Below are positions 49,878 through 59,084 of a stretch of 64,000 nucleotides of DNA, one piece after another. The stretch covers positions 868,001 to 932,000 of the forward strand of contig NZ_CP081006.1 of the NCBI RefSeq assembly GCF_022317005.1. Reading direction: 5' to 3'. Both the position numbers and the translations under genes were made by a program. The first letter of the stretch is position 1, and every line of letters begins with the position of its first letter. Origin of the DNA: Mycobacterium sp. IDR2000157661 (lineage in GTDB: Bacteria; Actinomycetota; Actinomycetes; Mycobacteriales; Mycobacteriaceae). Under the pieces are notes generated by a model that saw only the letters and a program-made list of their open reading frames with translations, did not search any database and was not told the origin of the DNA.

Positions 49878-51048
49878 GGCACAGCCGCTTTCGCTGGGCG
49901 TCCTGGCCCGCTACCGTAAGCCGGACGAGCGCCGGCTTCCGATCCATCCGGCGCATTTCGCCAAGATCGACGATCGCATCCTGCGCCGAACGCTCCTCGA
50001 GCGCGGCTATGGCGCGCACTTCGGGGCCACAGACGACGAGCTGGGGCAACTCGTCGCCGGGATGCGGACCCGCGAGCAACTGGTCGCCGAGTGTGACGTC
50101 ATCCTGCTGCCCAAGATCCAGGCCGAGGATCTGGCCGAACTCAGGATGGGGCAGATCGTCTGGGGCTGGCCGCATTGCGTGCAGGATGCGGCGCTGACAC
50201 AGGTCGCCATCGACCGGCGGCTCACGTTGATCGCCTTCGAGGCGATGAACCACTGGCAGGCCGATGGCGGTTTCGGGCTGCATGTCTTTCACAAGAACAA
50301 CGAACTGGCCGGATACTGCTCCGTTCTGCACGCCATGCAGCTGGCCGGCATCACCGGAAGTTACGGCCGGCGTCTGCGCGCCTCGGTCATCGGCTTCGGT
50401 GCGACCGCCCGCGGCGCGGTCACCGCACTCAACGCCCACGGCGTCGACGACGTGCGGGTGCTCACCAATCGCGAGGTGGCCGCCGTCGCCGCGCCGATAC
50501 ACTCCACCCAAATCGTCCAGATGGGCCACGACGACGGAGCTGCGCCTGAAGCAACCTGGGCCGACAGTCCCGACGAGGGGGTCATACCGGTCGCCCGCGT
50601 TCTCGCCGACAACGACATCGTCGTCAACTGTGTGTTGCAGGACCCCGGCAACCCGTTGATATTCGCGACCGAGGGGGATCTGCCCTCCTTCGTCCCGGGC
50701 AGTCTCATCGTCGACGTGTCCTGCGACGTCGGCATGGGCTTCGACTGGGCACGCCCGACGTCATTCGCCGAGCCCGTCATCGAAATGTCGAACGGCGTGA
50801 AGTATTACGCCGTCGACCACAGCCCGTCACATCTGTGGAACTCGGCGACGTGGGAAATCAGCGAGGCGCTGTTGCCGCACCTCGAGACGGTGCTGAGCGG
50901 ACCGGTGGCGTGGGACTCGACTCCCACGATCGCCCGTGCGATAGAGATTCGCGACGGTGTCGTCGGCAACCCCGCCATCCTGTCGTTCCAGCGTCGAGCC
51001 GATACCTATCCGCACCCGGTGCGCAGCGAACAGGCTGCGGCTCGGTGA
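49861..51048 (+). CDS. N5-(carboxyethyl)ornithine synthase-like / alanine dehydrogenase family enzyme
   Basis: 395 residues from ATG 49861. YRKPDERRLPIHP resembles the K-x-x-E-x-R-x-P alanine-dehydrogenase start. VIGFGATARGAVTAL is the dinucleotide-binding glycine motif. VDVSCDVGMGFD, then YYAVDHSPSHLWNSATWEIS fits the carboxyethylornithine-synthase subgroup, which joins pyruvate to ornithine reductively using NADPH. The substrate is inferred from family only. The longer frame from 49813 is excluded because the small basic gene covers it. Confidence 0.75.
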   Translation: MSRSAEAQPLSLGVLARYRKPDERRLPIHPAHFAKIDDRILRRTLLERGYGAHFGATDDELGQLVAGMRTREQLVAECDVILLPKIQAEDLAELRMGQIVWGWPHCVQDAALTQVAIDRRLTLIAFEAMNHWQADGGFGLHVFHKNNELAGYCSVLHAMQLAGITGSYGRRLRASVIGFGATARGAVTALNAHGVDDVRVLTNREVAAVAAPIHSTQIVQMGHDDGAAPEATWADSPDEGVIPVARVLADNDIVVNCVLQDPGNPLIFATEGDLPSFVPGSLIVDVSCDVGMGFDWARPTSFAEPVIEMSNGVKYYAVDHSPSHLWNSATWEISEALLPHLETVLSGPVAWDSTPTIARAIEIRDGVVGNPAILSFQRRADTYPHPVRSEQAAAR

Positions 51049-51076
51049 GCGGCCGGAGCAGAGGCTTCCGGGCCGA

Positions 51077-51493
51077 TCATCGGAGATCTTCGGCGTCCGA
51101 ATGCGGCGGTGCGCTTGGGTGCCGAATGGTGGTACGCCTGCCCCGGCGGTTGTTCATGGGGTCCTGAGCGGACTTCTGGTGCTTGAGTTGACGAATCAGC
51201 TCCCGCTTGGCTTCACTCAACGCGTGGGCCACATCGGGGTTGTCGGCCGTCGCGACCAGCATCGGGAGCCCTGGCAGCCGCGCCCGCACCGTCACGCGTT
51301 GCTGGCTGCCACCCCGGTCCTGCAGAGAGACATCGATCTCCACATCGCGGGGGTCCCACTTGCCCAGATGCGGTCCCAACGCCGACAGCGACTCGAGCAC
51401 GAACGAGCGCTCTTTGGCAACGAATCCCGTGCCCACGCGAATTGCGTTGTCACGAAATCTTTTTCGGTCGACTTCGGGCAGGCCGGGTATCAT
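51077..51493 (-). CDS. Ribosome-hibernation-like protein (HPF/RaiA-type fold)
   Basis: 138 residues. HLGKWDPRDVEIDVSLQDRG, then RVTVRARLPGLPMLVA and DVAHALSEAKRELIRQLKHQK follows the beta-alpha-beta HPF/YfiA pattern, where the last helix with basic residues contacts 16S rRNA. The dimerising C-terminal domain of long HPF is missing and a short basic tail replaces it. It may bind idle ribosomes. It follows the 50-residue gene at 51497 by three bases and is therefore its operon partner. Confidence 0.7.
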   Translation of the reverse strand: MIPGLPEVDRKRFRDNAIRVGTGFVAKERSFVLESLSALGPHLGKWDPRDVEIDVSLQDRGGSQQRVTVRARLPGLPMLVATADNPDVAHALSEAKRELIRQLKHQKSAQDPMNNRRGRRTTIRHPSAPPHSDAEDLR

Positions 51494-51496
51494 CGC

Positions 51497-51649
51497 TCAG
51501 CGCATCTTTTCCGGGATGGAGTTCAGCGCGTGCAACACATGCACGGCCAATTCCTCCGCTGCCGCTCCCTTGAGCTTCGAGTAGGTCATGATGGTGTCGG
51601 CTACCAGCTCGACACGTTCGGCATAGGGTGTGCGCAGACTTGTGGTCAT
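51497..51649 (-). CDS. 50-residue protein, DUF6307-like
   Basis: ATG 51647-51649 to TGA 51497-51499. TPYAERVELVADTIMTYSKL, then AEELAVHVLHALNSIPEKM forms two amphipathic helices; this matches my memory of the DUF6307 small-protein family of mycobacteria. It immediately precedes the HPF-like gene, with three bases between, so a stress-related role is possible but unproven. Confidence 0.7.
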   Translation of the reverse strand: MTTSLRTPYAERVELVADTIMTYSKLKGAAAEELAVHVLHALNSIPEKMR

Positions 51650-51755
51650 CGTCGAATTTCCTTTGACTCTAGGGCATTTTGCGCTCGGAGCCGAGCTGCC
51701 CGATACCCTTTACGGTACACCCGTTTGCGGAGCTGGGTACCCGTAACGGGGTCGC

Positions 51756-53231
51756 TCACGACCTCAGCTCGGCGAGCAGAGCATCCATTGGCACCGTGGC
51801 GAAACCGACTGTCGCGTCGCCGATACCGTAGGGCAGCACCAACGTAGCGCGGTGTACCAGTGCGCCGCACGAGTAGACGACGTTGGGGACATAACCGTCC
51901 TGCTCGTCGGGGGTAGGGCTGAGCAGGGGCGCACGGAGTCGACCGATGACCCGGGTGGGTTCCTCGATGTCGAGCAGAATGGCCCCGATGCGGTAGGTGC
52001 GCATCGGACCGACTCCGTGGGTGAGCACCAGCCAGCCGGCTTCGGTTTCGATGGGCGGTCCGCAGTTTCCGATCTGCACAGCCTCCCAGGCGCGCGTCGG
52101 CTGCTGGCACGGTTGCGAGGTGGTCCACTCGAAGGGGTCGTCCGAGAAGGCGACGGCGTTGGATTCGCGGTCCGATCGCGACATGGCGGCGAACCGACCC
52201 CTTATCCGCCGGGGAAACAATCCCAGACCCTTGTTGGCCGCGGCCCGACCCACCATCGGAGTGGACGTGAACGAGTGGAAGTCGGTAGTCGTCAGCAGTT
52301 GCTGGCTGATGTGCGATCCGTCGTAGGCGGTGTAGCTCGCATAGAACGTCACGGTTCCGTCGTCCTCTACGAACCGGACGAACCGCGCGTCTTCCATCCC
52401 CGCTCGCTCGGCTTGCATCGCCGGCCAGAGGACCTGCTCACTGATCATTCCGGCGGACAGTTCGACGCCGTACATCCGATCCGCGATGGCGCGGATCAGC
52501 GAGATCGTCTCGGCGGCGCGACCGCGTGTACGGCGGTGATCCTGCAGCCGGTCGATCCGTTCATCGAGATCGGCTCGGGTGAACCTGCCGCCGAGGCCGT
52601 CGAGGACGAAGTCGGCCGCCTCACCGGTGCCATGCATGCGGCGCAACTCATTGCGGAACACCGGCCCCTCGAGCAGTGTCGGCACGACCGCGCCCACCGT
52701 CGCGAATTCGGGTGGATCGTCGAGCACGACCGCACCGAAGTCATCGACGATGCCCGTCCGAAATCCGATCGAGGAGATGTGTCCTTCACCTATCCCGCGC
52801 ACGCTCATCACGAAGCGCAAGCTGTGGGCGGCCGTTCCCGCCTGGTCAGGGTGAGCCACCATGCTCGGATTGCACAAAGCTGCGCCTTCGATGGCGTACT
52901 CGCTGGTGAACACCGCTCCCATGAGGAGCAGCCGAGCCTCGGACGCCGCAGCGGCCGGGTCCAGGCGGTCGGCGATCTCATAGGCGTGCCTGCGAAGGAT
53001 GCCGAGCAGATCGCGATGCCGTCCGTCGAACCGCGCGATCACATCGTCCAACGCCGTGTGCACCTCGTCCTCGTCGAGAGCCAGGACGCGGGCGAGCGCC
53101 GCGCCGGCACGGGAGTCCTGCTCCTCGAAGCCCTCCGCGCCCGGTACGAACAGGCGAGCGATCACCCTGGATCTGTTCGATGCGAGCCGGTGGGTGCTGC
53201 GCGTGACCTGCTCGGCGACGGCCGAAGTCAC
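51756..53231 (-). CDS. GH130-family glycosidase/phosphorylase
   Basis: 491 residues from GTG 53231, which overlaps the upstream TGA as GTGA. EDARFVRFVEDDGTVTFYAS, then YTAYDG corresponds to the GH130 five-bladed propeller signature (EDPR-x-x...Y-x-x-YTAYDG, whose Asp is the catalytic acid region). The end, GYVPNVVYSCGALVH, then LVLPYGIGDATVGFA, is also typical. GH130 enzymes act on beta-mannosides, often by phosphorolysis. A ~120-residue helical N-terminal extension is present. It closes the GT4/glycosidase-like/GH130 operon. Confidence 0.85.
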   Translation of the reverse strand: MTSAVAEQVTRSTHRLASNRSRVIARLFVPGAEGFEEQDSRAGAALARVLALDEDEVHTALDDVIARFDGRHRDLLGILRRHAYEIADRLDPAAAASEARLLLMGAVFTSEYAIEGAALCNPSMVAHPDQAGTAAHSLRFVMSVRGIGEGHISSIGFRTGIVDDFGAVVLDDPPEFATVGAVVPTLLEGPVFRNELRRMHGTGEAADFVLDGLGGRFTRADLDERIDRLQDHRRTRGRAAETISLIRAIADRMYGVELSAGMISEQVLWPAMQAERAGMEDARFVRFVEDDGTVTFYASYTAYDGSHISQQLLTTTDFHSFTSTPMVGRAAANKGLGLFPRRIRGRFAAMSRSDRESNAVAFSDDPFEWTTSQPCQQPTRAWEAVQIGNCGPPIETEAGWLVLTHGVGPMRTYRIGAILLDIEEPTRVIGRLRAPLLSPTPDEQDGYVPNVVYSCGALVHRATLVLPYGIGDATVGFATVPMDALLAELRS

Positions 53232-54250
53232 TGCGGCACAGTCGATAAGCGGCGCGCCTGCTGAAAGGTCGAGATGAGCGCCAACGTCGACTCCGCGCCC
53301 TGATTCTTGTTCACGCCGTGGGCGTGCAGCCCGTCGAATCCGCCTCCGGTGCGCGGGTCCCACATCGGTGTGCCCGCGTCGTTGTCACCAAGGAACCATG
53401 CCGCGGCGGCACGGATGCCGTCGCGCCAGATCGGGTCGGCGTCCACGGCGGCGGCGCGCGCGCAGGCGTCCGCGATCGTGGACACCTCGATCGGCTGCTG
53501 ATCGAATGCGGGCCTGATGTCCTGCGGGCCCCTGCCCGCGACGGGTGTCGGTGACAAGCGGCCGTCGACCGACTCGGTTCGGATGAGCCAGGCCAGCAGG
53601 TCGAGGCCGCGTCGAGTCAGGATCGAGTCGTCCAGAGCGGTGCCTGCGGCGATCATCGCCTCGGGCAGAACGGCGTTCGCGTAGGTCAACCGGGGCTCGG
53701 GCCAGGGCCACGACGGGTCGGCACCGTCGGCGGGCACCGAAGCGGCGTAGTCGGTGATCAGCGCGCGCGCCGAACGGTGCTGCGGGTCGACCGCGAGTAC
53801 TTCGGCTGCACCCAGGACCGCGAACGCGCTCGCGCGCGGCCACACCGACCGTTGCTGGGCGGCCCGGTCGAACTGCATCAGCGCCGACTGCCGGGCCCAG
53901 GCCACCGTGCTGTGGGCGGCCGCGGTGCCCAGACCCCAGAGACACCTCCCCCAGGCGTCTTCGAGCGCCGGTTCATCGGTCCACTTGCCGTCCCGGTCCA
54001 TCCGATTGTGGCAGGGGCCGGTGAGGGTCTGAGCCTCGTCGAGGAACCGCAGCGAAAGTCCGGCAAGGCCGTTCAGCGCGCGGTCGCCGCCCGAGCCGCG
54101 AGTGGTCACGACCAGGACACGGGCGACATCATCGGTGCAGTACCCGTGCTCGGGCAGCGGTTCGGTGAGACATGCGTGCTCCAAGGTGCCGCGGCGGTCG
54201 GTCAGCCGCATCAGATGGTCGAACACCGGCGGCGGCGATACCGCGCTCAT
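53228..54250 (-). CDS. Glycosidase-like (alpha/alpha)6-barrel protein
   Basis: 340 residues from ATG 54250, overlapping the glycosyltransferase stop as ATGA. GYCTDDVARVLVV, CHNRMDRDGKWTDEP and EDAWGRCLWGLG, then HAHGVNKNQGAEST recall the 'glycosyltransferase-associated' helical-barrel proteins that sit between GT4 and GH130 genes in other bacteria. No catalytic assignment is possible by eye. Both neighbours act on glycans, so it probably processes or binds the same oligosaccharide. Confidence 0.7.
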   Translation of the reverse strand: MSAVSPPPVFDHLMRLTDRRGTLEHACLTEPLPEHGYCTDDVARVLVVTTRGSGGDRALNGLAGLSLRFLDEAQTLTGPCHNRMDRDGKWTDEPALEDAWGRCLWGLGTAAAHSTVAWARQSALMQFDRAAQQRSVWPRASAFAVLGAAEVLAVDPQHRSARALITDYAASVPADGADPSWPWPEPRLTYANAVLPEAMIAAGTALDDSILTRRGLDLLAWLIRTESVDGRLSPTPVAGRGPQDIRPAFDQQPIEVSTIADACARAAAVDADPIWRDGIRAAAAWFLGDNDAGTPMWDPRTGGGFDGLHAHGVNKNQGAESTLALISTFQQARRLSTVPQ

Positions 54251-55425
54251 CTGCGTGTCTGTCGTTGCGCGAGCAATCGCTGCGCCACGTCGACATAGGT
54301 GCGCGCCACAATCGGCCACGCCATCTCCGGTGCCAGTCGTCGAGCCTCTGCCGCCATCGCCCCTGCCAGGCGTGGTTGCGTCAGCACCCGGCGCAGCGCG
54401 GCCTCCAGCGCTTCCGGGTCGTCGTGATCGACCACGATCCCGGCGCCGCTCGCCAGCAACTCGACCGCATGCGGGAACGCGGTCGCGACCACGGGCCGCC
54501 CGCTTGCTATCGCATCGACGAGGACCCCCGATGTCACCTGATCGGGCGAATCATAAGGCAGGACCACCACCGCTGCAGACCGCGCCAGCGCCATCAGCAT
54601 CGCGACGTTGCGGTATCCGGTGTCGAAGACGACCGAGTCCGCTACACCGCACGCACGCGCCTGTTCGACGAGGGCGGCGCGATACGCCTCACCGTCGGCG
54701 GCCAGCACTTTCGGGTGTGTCCGGCCCGCAACCACATAACGCGGGCGACCGGGCAGGTTCCGCAGCGATCTCATCGCCTCGATCACTCGCTCAACACCCT
54801 TGCCCGGACCCAACAGACCCCACGTCAACACCGTCGGCCGGCTGCCCCGGGAGCCGTAGGCGCCCATCGGCACGGTCGCGCCGTGCGGGATGGTGGTGAT
54901 CTTGCCGCTTTCGACGCCGAAGCCGGCGCGCAGCCGCTCGGTGGCGGCCTGCGACATCGCGATCAGCTGATCTGCCCGGGCCGCAACGGCTTTCAGAACC
55001 ATTCGCTGGTGGCGCGTCGGGTCTCGAAGGACGGTGTGAGCGATGACGATCGACGGTACGCGCAGCCCGTCGAGAACATCGACGACCTCGTCGCCGTCCC
55101 TCCCGCCGTAGATGCCGTACTCGTGCTGGATGACCGCGACATCGCTGCGGTTCAGCAGGTCAGCACACCGTGAAACGGACGATGGTGAGCCGGTGTGATA
55201 TTCGCCGATGACGCGACCACTGGTGGTGGGATCGCCATCGGCAAGACGCACGATGCCGACCTCGGCGCCCTGGGAAACCAGACCTTCGGCGAGCGCGGAA
55301 CTGAACGTCGCCAGTCCGCAGGGCGTCGGTGGATAGGTGCTCAGAATGGCAAAGCTGGGAACTTCGGAGAAGCTCTCAGCGGCAACGGGGTTCGACAGGG
55401 TGGGAAACGTGGAAAGGGTGGTCAA
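54247..55425 (-). CDS. GT4-type glycosyltransferase
   Basis: 392 residues. STYPPTPCGLATFSSALAEG is the N-terminal donor/acceptor loop. HGATVP, GLLGPGKGVERVIEAM and the E-x7-E-like ASGRPVVATAFPHAVELL correspond to the GT-B fold of family 4. Start is TTG 55425 with AGGGAT upstream, or possibly further in. It is the first gene of the operon with the helical glycosidase-like protein and GH130. The sugar, likely mannose by association, is not proven. Confidence 0.85.
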   Translation of the reverse strand: MTTLSTFPTLSNPVAAESFSEVPSFAILSTYPPTPCGLATFSSALAEGLVSQGAEVGIVRLADGDPTTSGRVIGEYHTGSPSSVSRCADLLNRSDVAVIQHEYGIYGGRDGDEVVDVLDGLRVPSIVIAHTVLRDPTRHQRMVLKAVAARADQLIAMSQAATERLRAGFGVESGKITTIPHGATVPMGAYGSRGSRPTVLTWGLLGPGKGVERVIEAMRSLRNLPGRPRYVVAGRTHPKVLAADGEAYRAALVEQARACGVADSVVFDTGYRNVAMLMALARSAAVVVLPYDSPDQVTSGVLVDAIASGRPVVATAFPHAVELLASGAGIVVDHDDPEALEAALRRVLTQPRLAGAMAAEARRLAPEMAWPIVARTYVDVAQRLLAQRQTRR

Positions 55426-55607
55426 GGTGATCCCTACGGGCGGTAGTCACCTGCGTACCCGGCGTGAGCGGTTGCTCGTCGTGGTCAGCGGTCAACCGGC
55501 TGACGCATCCCGGATTGGCTGGATTTCCAACTCTCTGAACCATACACGACGGCTTGCACCGGGCCGCGAAGCGCGTCCGCGGTTCCGTCGGGCCACGGAC
55601 GGACCCG

Positions 55608-57116
55608 CTAGCCGGATGCGCCGTACTCCAGTGCCGGCTCGGCCGAGTCGACGGTGCCGTTGCTGATGATGGTCAGCATGTTCGGCTGCACGTCGTAGCG
55701 CGCGCCGTCGGCCGGGTTGGTGACGGTGAACCCGGCGCCCGAGGGTTGCGCGCCGGCCAGTTGGATGTTGGCGCCGTCGCTGAGGCGCTCGCCGCGGTAG
55801 ACGTACTCGCCGTCGCCCGTTTCGCAGATCACCGCAAGTGACTGCGCCGTCCTGATCGCGGCGGCCGGGGCGTTGCCGGGTGCACAGCGGGCCGTGTGGC
55901 CGACGAAGCCCCGCGAGTCGGTCCCGGACACGCCGGCGATCGGCGGCCCGCTGGTCGTCGGTGTCGGGCTCGTGGTGGTGGCCCTCTGGCCGGACGGCGG
56001 GACCGTCTCGGTGGTGGTCGACGGCGGCACGGCCAGCCGGGTCTGCGGCGCGGTGCCGGAGTCCTGGCCGGTGAGGACGAGTACCGCGGCAAGCACCACC
56101 GCTGCGGTGAACATCACGATCGTGGCCACCACCAGCGCGACCTGCGTGTTGCTGGCGCGCTTCTTGGGCGGCGGCGGCGGGCGACGCTGATAAGCCGTGC
56201 GCGCCGGGTTCGGGTCGACGGCGGAGAATTGCCGCGTGCCGGGCGGCGGCGGCGGGGGTACCGGCGCCGCAACGGGTGGCTGGTCGGCGGCCGCAGCGGC
56301 GGCTTTGGCCAGGTCACCGGCGGTCGGGAACCGGTCGGCCGGTTTCTTCGCCATGCCCCGCGCGACGACGTCGTCGAACCCGCGGCCGACGCCGCGGCGC
56401 ATGATGCTCGGCCGCGGCGGCGCGGTGAACAGGTGCGCGCCCATGACCTCGCGCAGGTCACCGGCCTCGAACGGCGCGCGGCCGGTGAGGCACTCGTAGA
56501 GCAGGCAGGCCAGCGAGTAGACGTCGGAGGCGGGGCCGCCACGCTCGCCGCTGATGCGCTCCGGGGCCATGTACGCGCAGGACCCGAGGACCAGGCCGGT
56601 CTTGGTGACGCTGGCCTCGCCGCCGCCGTGGGCGATGCCGAAGTCCACCAGGTAGACGAAGTCGTCGGGGGTGAGCAGGACGTTCTCGGGTTTGATGTCG
56701 CGATGCACCAGGCCGTTGCCGTGCGCGGCGTCCAGCGCGGCGGCGACCTGGCCGATGACGGACACCGCGCGCGACGGGGGCAGCGCCCCGGCGGTCCGCA
56801 GTAGTTCCTTCAGGCTGGCGCCTTCGACGAGGCGCATGTCGATGTAGAGGACGCCGTCGATGTCACCGAAGTCGTGCACCGGGATGACGTGCGGTTCCTG
56901 CAGGCGGGCGGCGACGCGCGACTCGCGGCGGAACCGTTCCTGGAAGTCGGGGTCGGCGGCCATGTCCGCACGCAGCACCTTGAGCGCGACCGTGCGCTCT
57001 CTTGCCGTGTCGTAGGCGCGGTAGACCTCGCCCATTCCCCCGACCCCGATCAGAGACTGCAGCTCATAGGGCCCGAACGTGGTGCCCAGGCGAGAGTCGC
57101 CGTCACGCGAGCTCAC
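55608..57116 (-). CDS. Transmembrane Ser/Thr protein kinase, PknF/PknE-like
   Basis: 502 residues from GTG 57116 (GGAAGGA upstream). Kinase domain residues ~14-275: glycine loop [12 protein letters not shown], Lys in [23 protein letters not shown] in [13 protein letters not shown] in [10 protein letters not shown] Pro-rich juxtamembrane segment, one transmembrane helix ([20 protein letters not shown]), a Thr/Pro linker and a ~100-residue extracytoplasmic domain with two Cys follow. It should sense an envelope signal and phosphorylate cytoplasmic targets. Confidence 0.92.
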   Translation of the reverse strand: MSSRDGDSRLGTTFGPYELQSLIGVGGMGEVYRAYDTARERTVALKVLRADMAADPDFQERFRRESRVAARLQEPHVIPVHDFGDIDGVLYIDMRLVEGASLKELLRTAGALPPSRAVSVIGQVAAALDAAHGNGLVHRDIKPENVLLTPDDFVYLVDFGIAHGGGEASVTKTGLVLGSCAYMAPERISGERGGPASDVYSLACLLYECLTGRAPFEAGDLREVMGAHLFTAPPRPSIMRRGVGRGFDDVVARGMAKKPADRFPTAGDLAKAAAAAADQPPVAAPVPPPPPPGTRQFSAVDPNPARTAYQRRPPPPPKKRASNTQVALVVATIVMFTAAVVLAAVLVLTGQDSGTAPQTRLAVPPSTTTETVPPSGQRATTTSPTPTTSGPPIAGVSGTDSRGFVGHTARCAPGNAPAAAIRTAQSLAVICETGDGEYVYRGERLSDGANIQLAGAQPSGAGFTVTNPADGARYDVQPNMLTIISNGTVDSAEPALEYGASG

Positions 57117-57179
57117 ATGCAATCCTTCCGTCGGTCCCGGAATCGGGGCTTCAGCAGTGTTCCCGCATCGCGAGCCTGG

Positions 57180-57743
57180 TTAACGTGGCGAGGCGGTGGC
57201 CCGTTCCGCGGTGAACGACACGGTGACCGCGTCGGCGACCTTCATGGCGCCCATCAGCATCGAGTACGGCTTGACGCCGAACTCGGTCTGACGGATCTGC
57301 ACGTCACCGGACATCTGCCATCCGCCGGCGGACTCCTCGACGTTGAGGTCGACCACGCAGTCCCGGGTTGTTCCGTGTATCTGCACTGTACCGGCGAGGC
57401 GGTAACCGGTTGGCGCGCGTTCGATCGTCGTCGTCTCGAACGTGATCTGCGGGAAGCGCTTGACGTCAAGGGTTTTCAGAGCGTTGGTGCGGGCCAGCAT
57501 CTTCTCCGGACCGGTCAGCGGCGTAACGCCGCCTTCGCCGCCGATGACCTCAAGGGAGGCCACGTCGACGGTCATCCGAACCTCGGTGGGTTCGCCGTGG
57601 GTCCAGTCGACCCCGGCGTGCCAGCTGTTCATGGCGATGGTCAGCCGGTGACCCATCTTCGCTGCCCGGCCCGTGACGCCGGTGCGGACCAGCAGCCGGC
57701 CGTCGCTCTGGTCGAGGTGCCACGCCTGTGGTGTTTCTGACAT
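57180..57743 (-). CDS. YceI-family protein
   Basis: 187 residues from ATG 57743. AWHLDQSDGRLLVRTG, then KTLDVKRFPQITFETTTIE and GTVQIHGTTRDCVVDLNVE is the lipocalin-like YceI domain, which binds polyisoprenoids. No signal peptide, so this one is cytoplasmic or peripheral. It is 63 bp upstream of the kinase in the same direction. Ligand unknown. Confidence 0.88.
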   Translation of the reverse strand: MSETPQAWHLDQSDGRLLVRTGVTGRAAKMGHRLTIAMNSWHAGVDWTHGEPTEVRMTVDVASLEVIGGEGGVTPLTGPEKMLARTNALKTLDVKRFPQITFETTTIERAPTGYRLAGTVQIHGTTRDCVVDLNVEESAGGWQMSGDVQIRQTEFGVKPYSMLMGAMKVADAVTVSFTAERATASPR

Positions 57744-57824
57744 CCCGCCATTGTCGGGTGTCGACGGGTGTGACGCGCTACTGACCGGGTAACCGCACCG
57801 CCAACACGATTCGGGGAGAACCGC

Positions 57825-57908
57825 ATGAGCGTGGTGGACGGCGCCAAGGCGCAGGTGAAGCAGCTCGCCGAGAGGATCACAGAGAGAGTGTCCCGATGGG
57901 CATGCTGA
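57825..57908 (+). CDS. 27-codon frame joined to a dehydrogenase fragment
   Basis: ATG 57825 with GGGGAGAA upstream reads VVDGAKAQVKQLAERITERV and stops at TGA 57906. The helical, charged start looks like the beginning of a genuine small protein (CsbD- or antitoxin-like) that was cut off at the junction with the dehydrogenase remnant. It could equally be a functional micropeptide. Confidence 0.35.
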   Translation: MSVVDGAKAQVKQLAERITERVSRWAC

Positions 57909-58108
57909 TGAACAAGGGGCTCACCCTGCGGACCGCCCAGCAGCACGGCCAGCGCTACATCAGGCAGTTCTTCGACCACGTGCAGCAGGGCGACCTGGAG
58001 CCCTCGATGCTGATCACCCACGACCTGCCGCTCAGCGAGGGGGTGCGCGCCTACGACCTGTTCAAGAACAAGTCCGACGGCTTCATCCGAGTCGCGTTGC
58101 GGCCGTAG
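57896..58108 (+). pseudogene. C-terminal fragment of a zinc-dependent alcohol dehydrogenase
   Basis: 70 residues: NKGLTLRTAQQHGQRYIRQF, then MLITHDLPLSEGVRAYDLF and KNKSDGFIRVALRP match the last part of medium-chain glutathione-dependent-type alcohol dehydrogenases (T-H-x-L-P-L-x-E-A-x-x-A-Y-x-x-F-x). The catalytic zinc site and most of the Rossmann domain are missing. Its TAG directly abuts the stop of the convergent flavoprotein gene. Confidence 0.75.
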
Positions 58109-59041
58109 TCAAGTGGGCGGATAGGGCAGCCCGTACTCGTCGGCGAGCAGGCTCTGCACCACGATCATGGCAGCCTGTGAGCCCGACTGGATCGCGCCGG
58201 CGATGTGCGGTTGCTCGGTGCACACGTCGCCCGCCGCGAACACGCCACTGGCCTCCGTGCGGTGGATCTGGTCGACGGCGATGGTGTCGGCGGCCAGCGG
58301 GCCGGGAGCGCACGTCGCCCCCAATTGCTCGGCGAGCGGCGTGCGTTGCCGCAGCGGCGCTTCCACGAGCAGGCCGTCGCGGGCCAGGCGGGTGCCGTCG
58401 GCGAACGCGATGGCGGTGAGCTTGCCGTCCTCACTGAGCAATTCGACGACACGACGGTCGTCGATCGTGACACCCGCCGACGTCAGCGCGTTCGTCTCGG
58501 CCGGCGAGAGATCGGTACGGCCGTCGGTGAGGATGACGACGTCGTCGCTCCAGCCCCGCAGCATCAACGCCGAGTGCACCGCCTCCTCCCCGGCGGCCAG
58601 GCTGGCCAGCCGGGCGTCGCGCATCTCCCAGCCGTGACAGAACGGGCACTGGAACACCGAGGTGCCCCACAGTTCGGCGAGCCCGGGCATATCGGGCGGG
58701 CAGTACTGCATGCCCGTGGTCAGCAGGACGCGCTTGGCGTGGATCTCGCCGCCGTCGGTTTCGAGGAGGAAGCCGCTGTCGACGCGGCGCCCGCTGCGGA
58801 CCCGGCCGTGGCGGTATTCGACGCTGGGATAGGCCGCGAGCTCGCGGCGACCGGCGGAGTACAGCTCGGCAGGCGGCCGCTGGTCGTAGCCGAGCAGGCC
58901 GCCGATGGAGGCCGACGCCCGGTTGCTCTGTTCGTCGGCATCGACGACGACGGTGCGCCGACGGGCGCGGCCCAGCACCAGGGCTGCGCTCAGCCCGGCC
59001 GCGCCCCCACCGATGACGGCACATTCCCACTGCTCACTCAT
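58109..59041 (-). CDS. Thioredoxin-reductase-like flavoprotein
   Basis: 310 residues. FAD motif AVIGGGAAGLSAALVLGR, redox-active pair CPFCHGWE (CxxC), and ATG-type GVFAAGDV near the C-terminus that contacts FAD. The middle NAD(P) domain lacks a textbook GxGxxA, so the NADPH-binding loop may be altered (LASLAAGEEAVHSALML). These 'TrxR-like' actinobacterial proteins reduce small disulfides or act as holomycin-type oxidases; the substrate is unknown. Confidence 0.85.
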   Translation of the reverse strand: MSEQWECAVIGGGAAGLSAALVLGRARRRTVVVDADEQSNRASASIGGLLGYDQRPPAELYSAGRRELAAYPSVEYRHGRVRSGRRVDSGFLLETDGGEIHAKRVLLTTGMQYCPPDMPGLAELWGTSVFQCPFCHGWEMRDARLASLAAGEEAVHSALMLRGWSDDVVILTDGRTDLSPAETNALTSAGVTIDDRRVVELLSEDGKLTAIAFADGTRLARDGLLVEAPLRQRTPLAEQLGATCAPGPLAADTIAVDQIHRTEASGVFAAGDVCTEQPHIAGAIQSGSQAAMIVVQSLLADEYGLPYPPT

Positions 59042-59084
59042 GGCCCGTGGGGTACCTCCCTGGCCGTTGCCGGAAACGCCGGGC

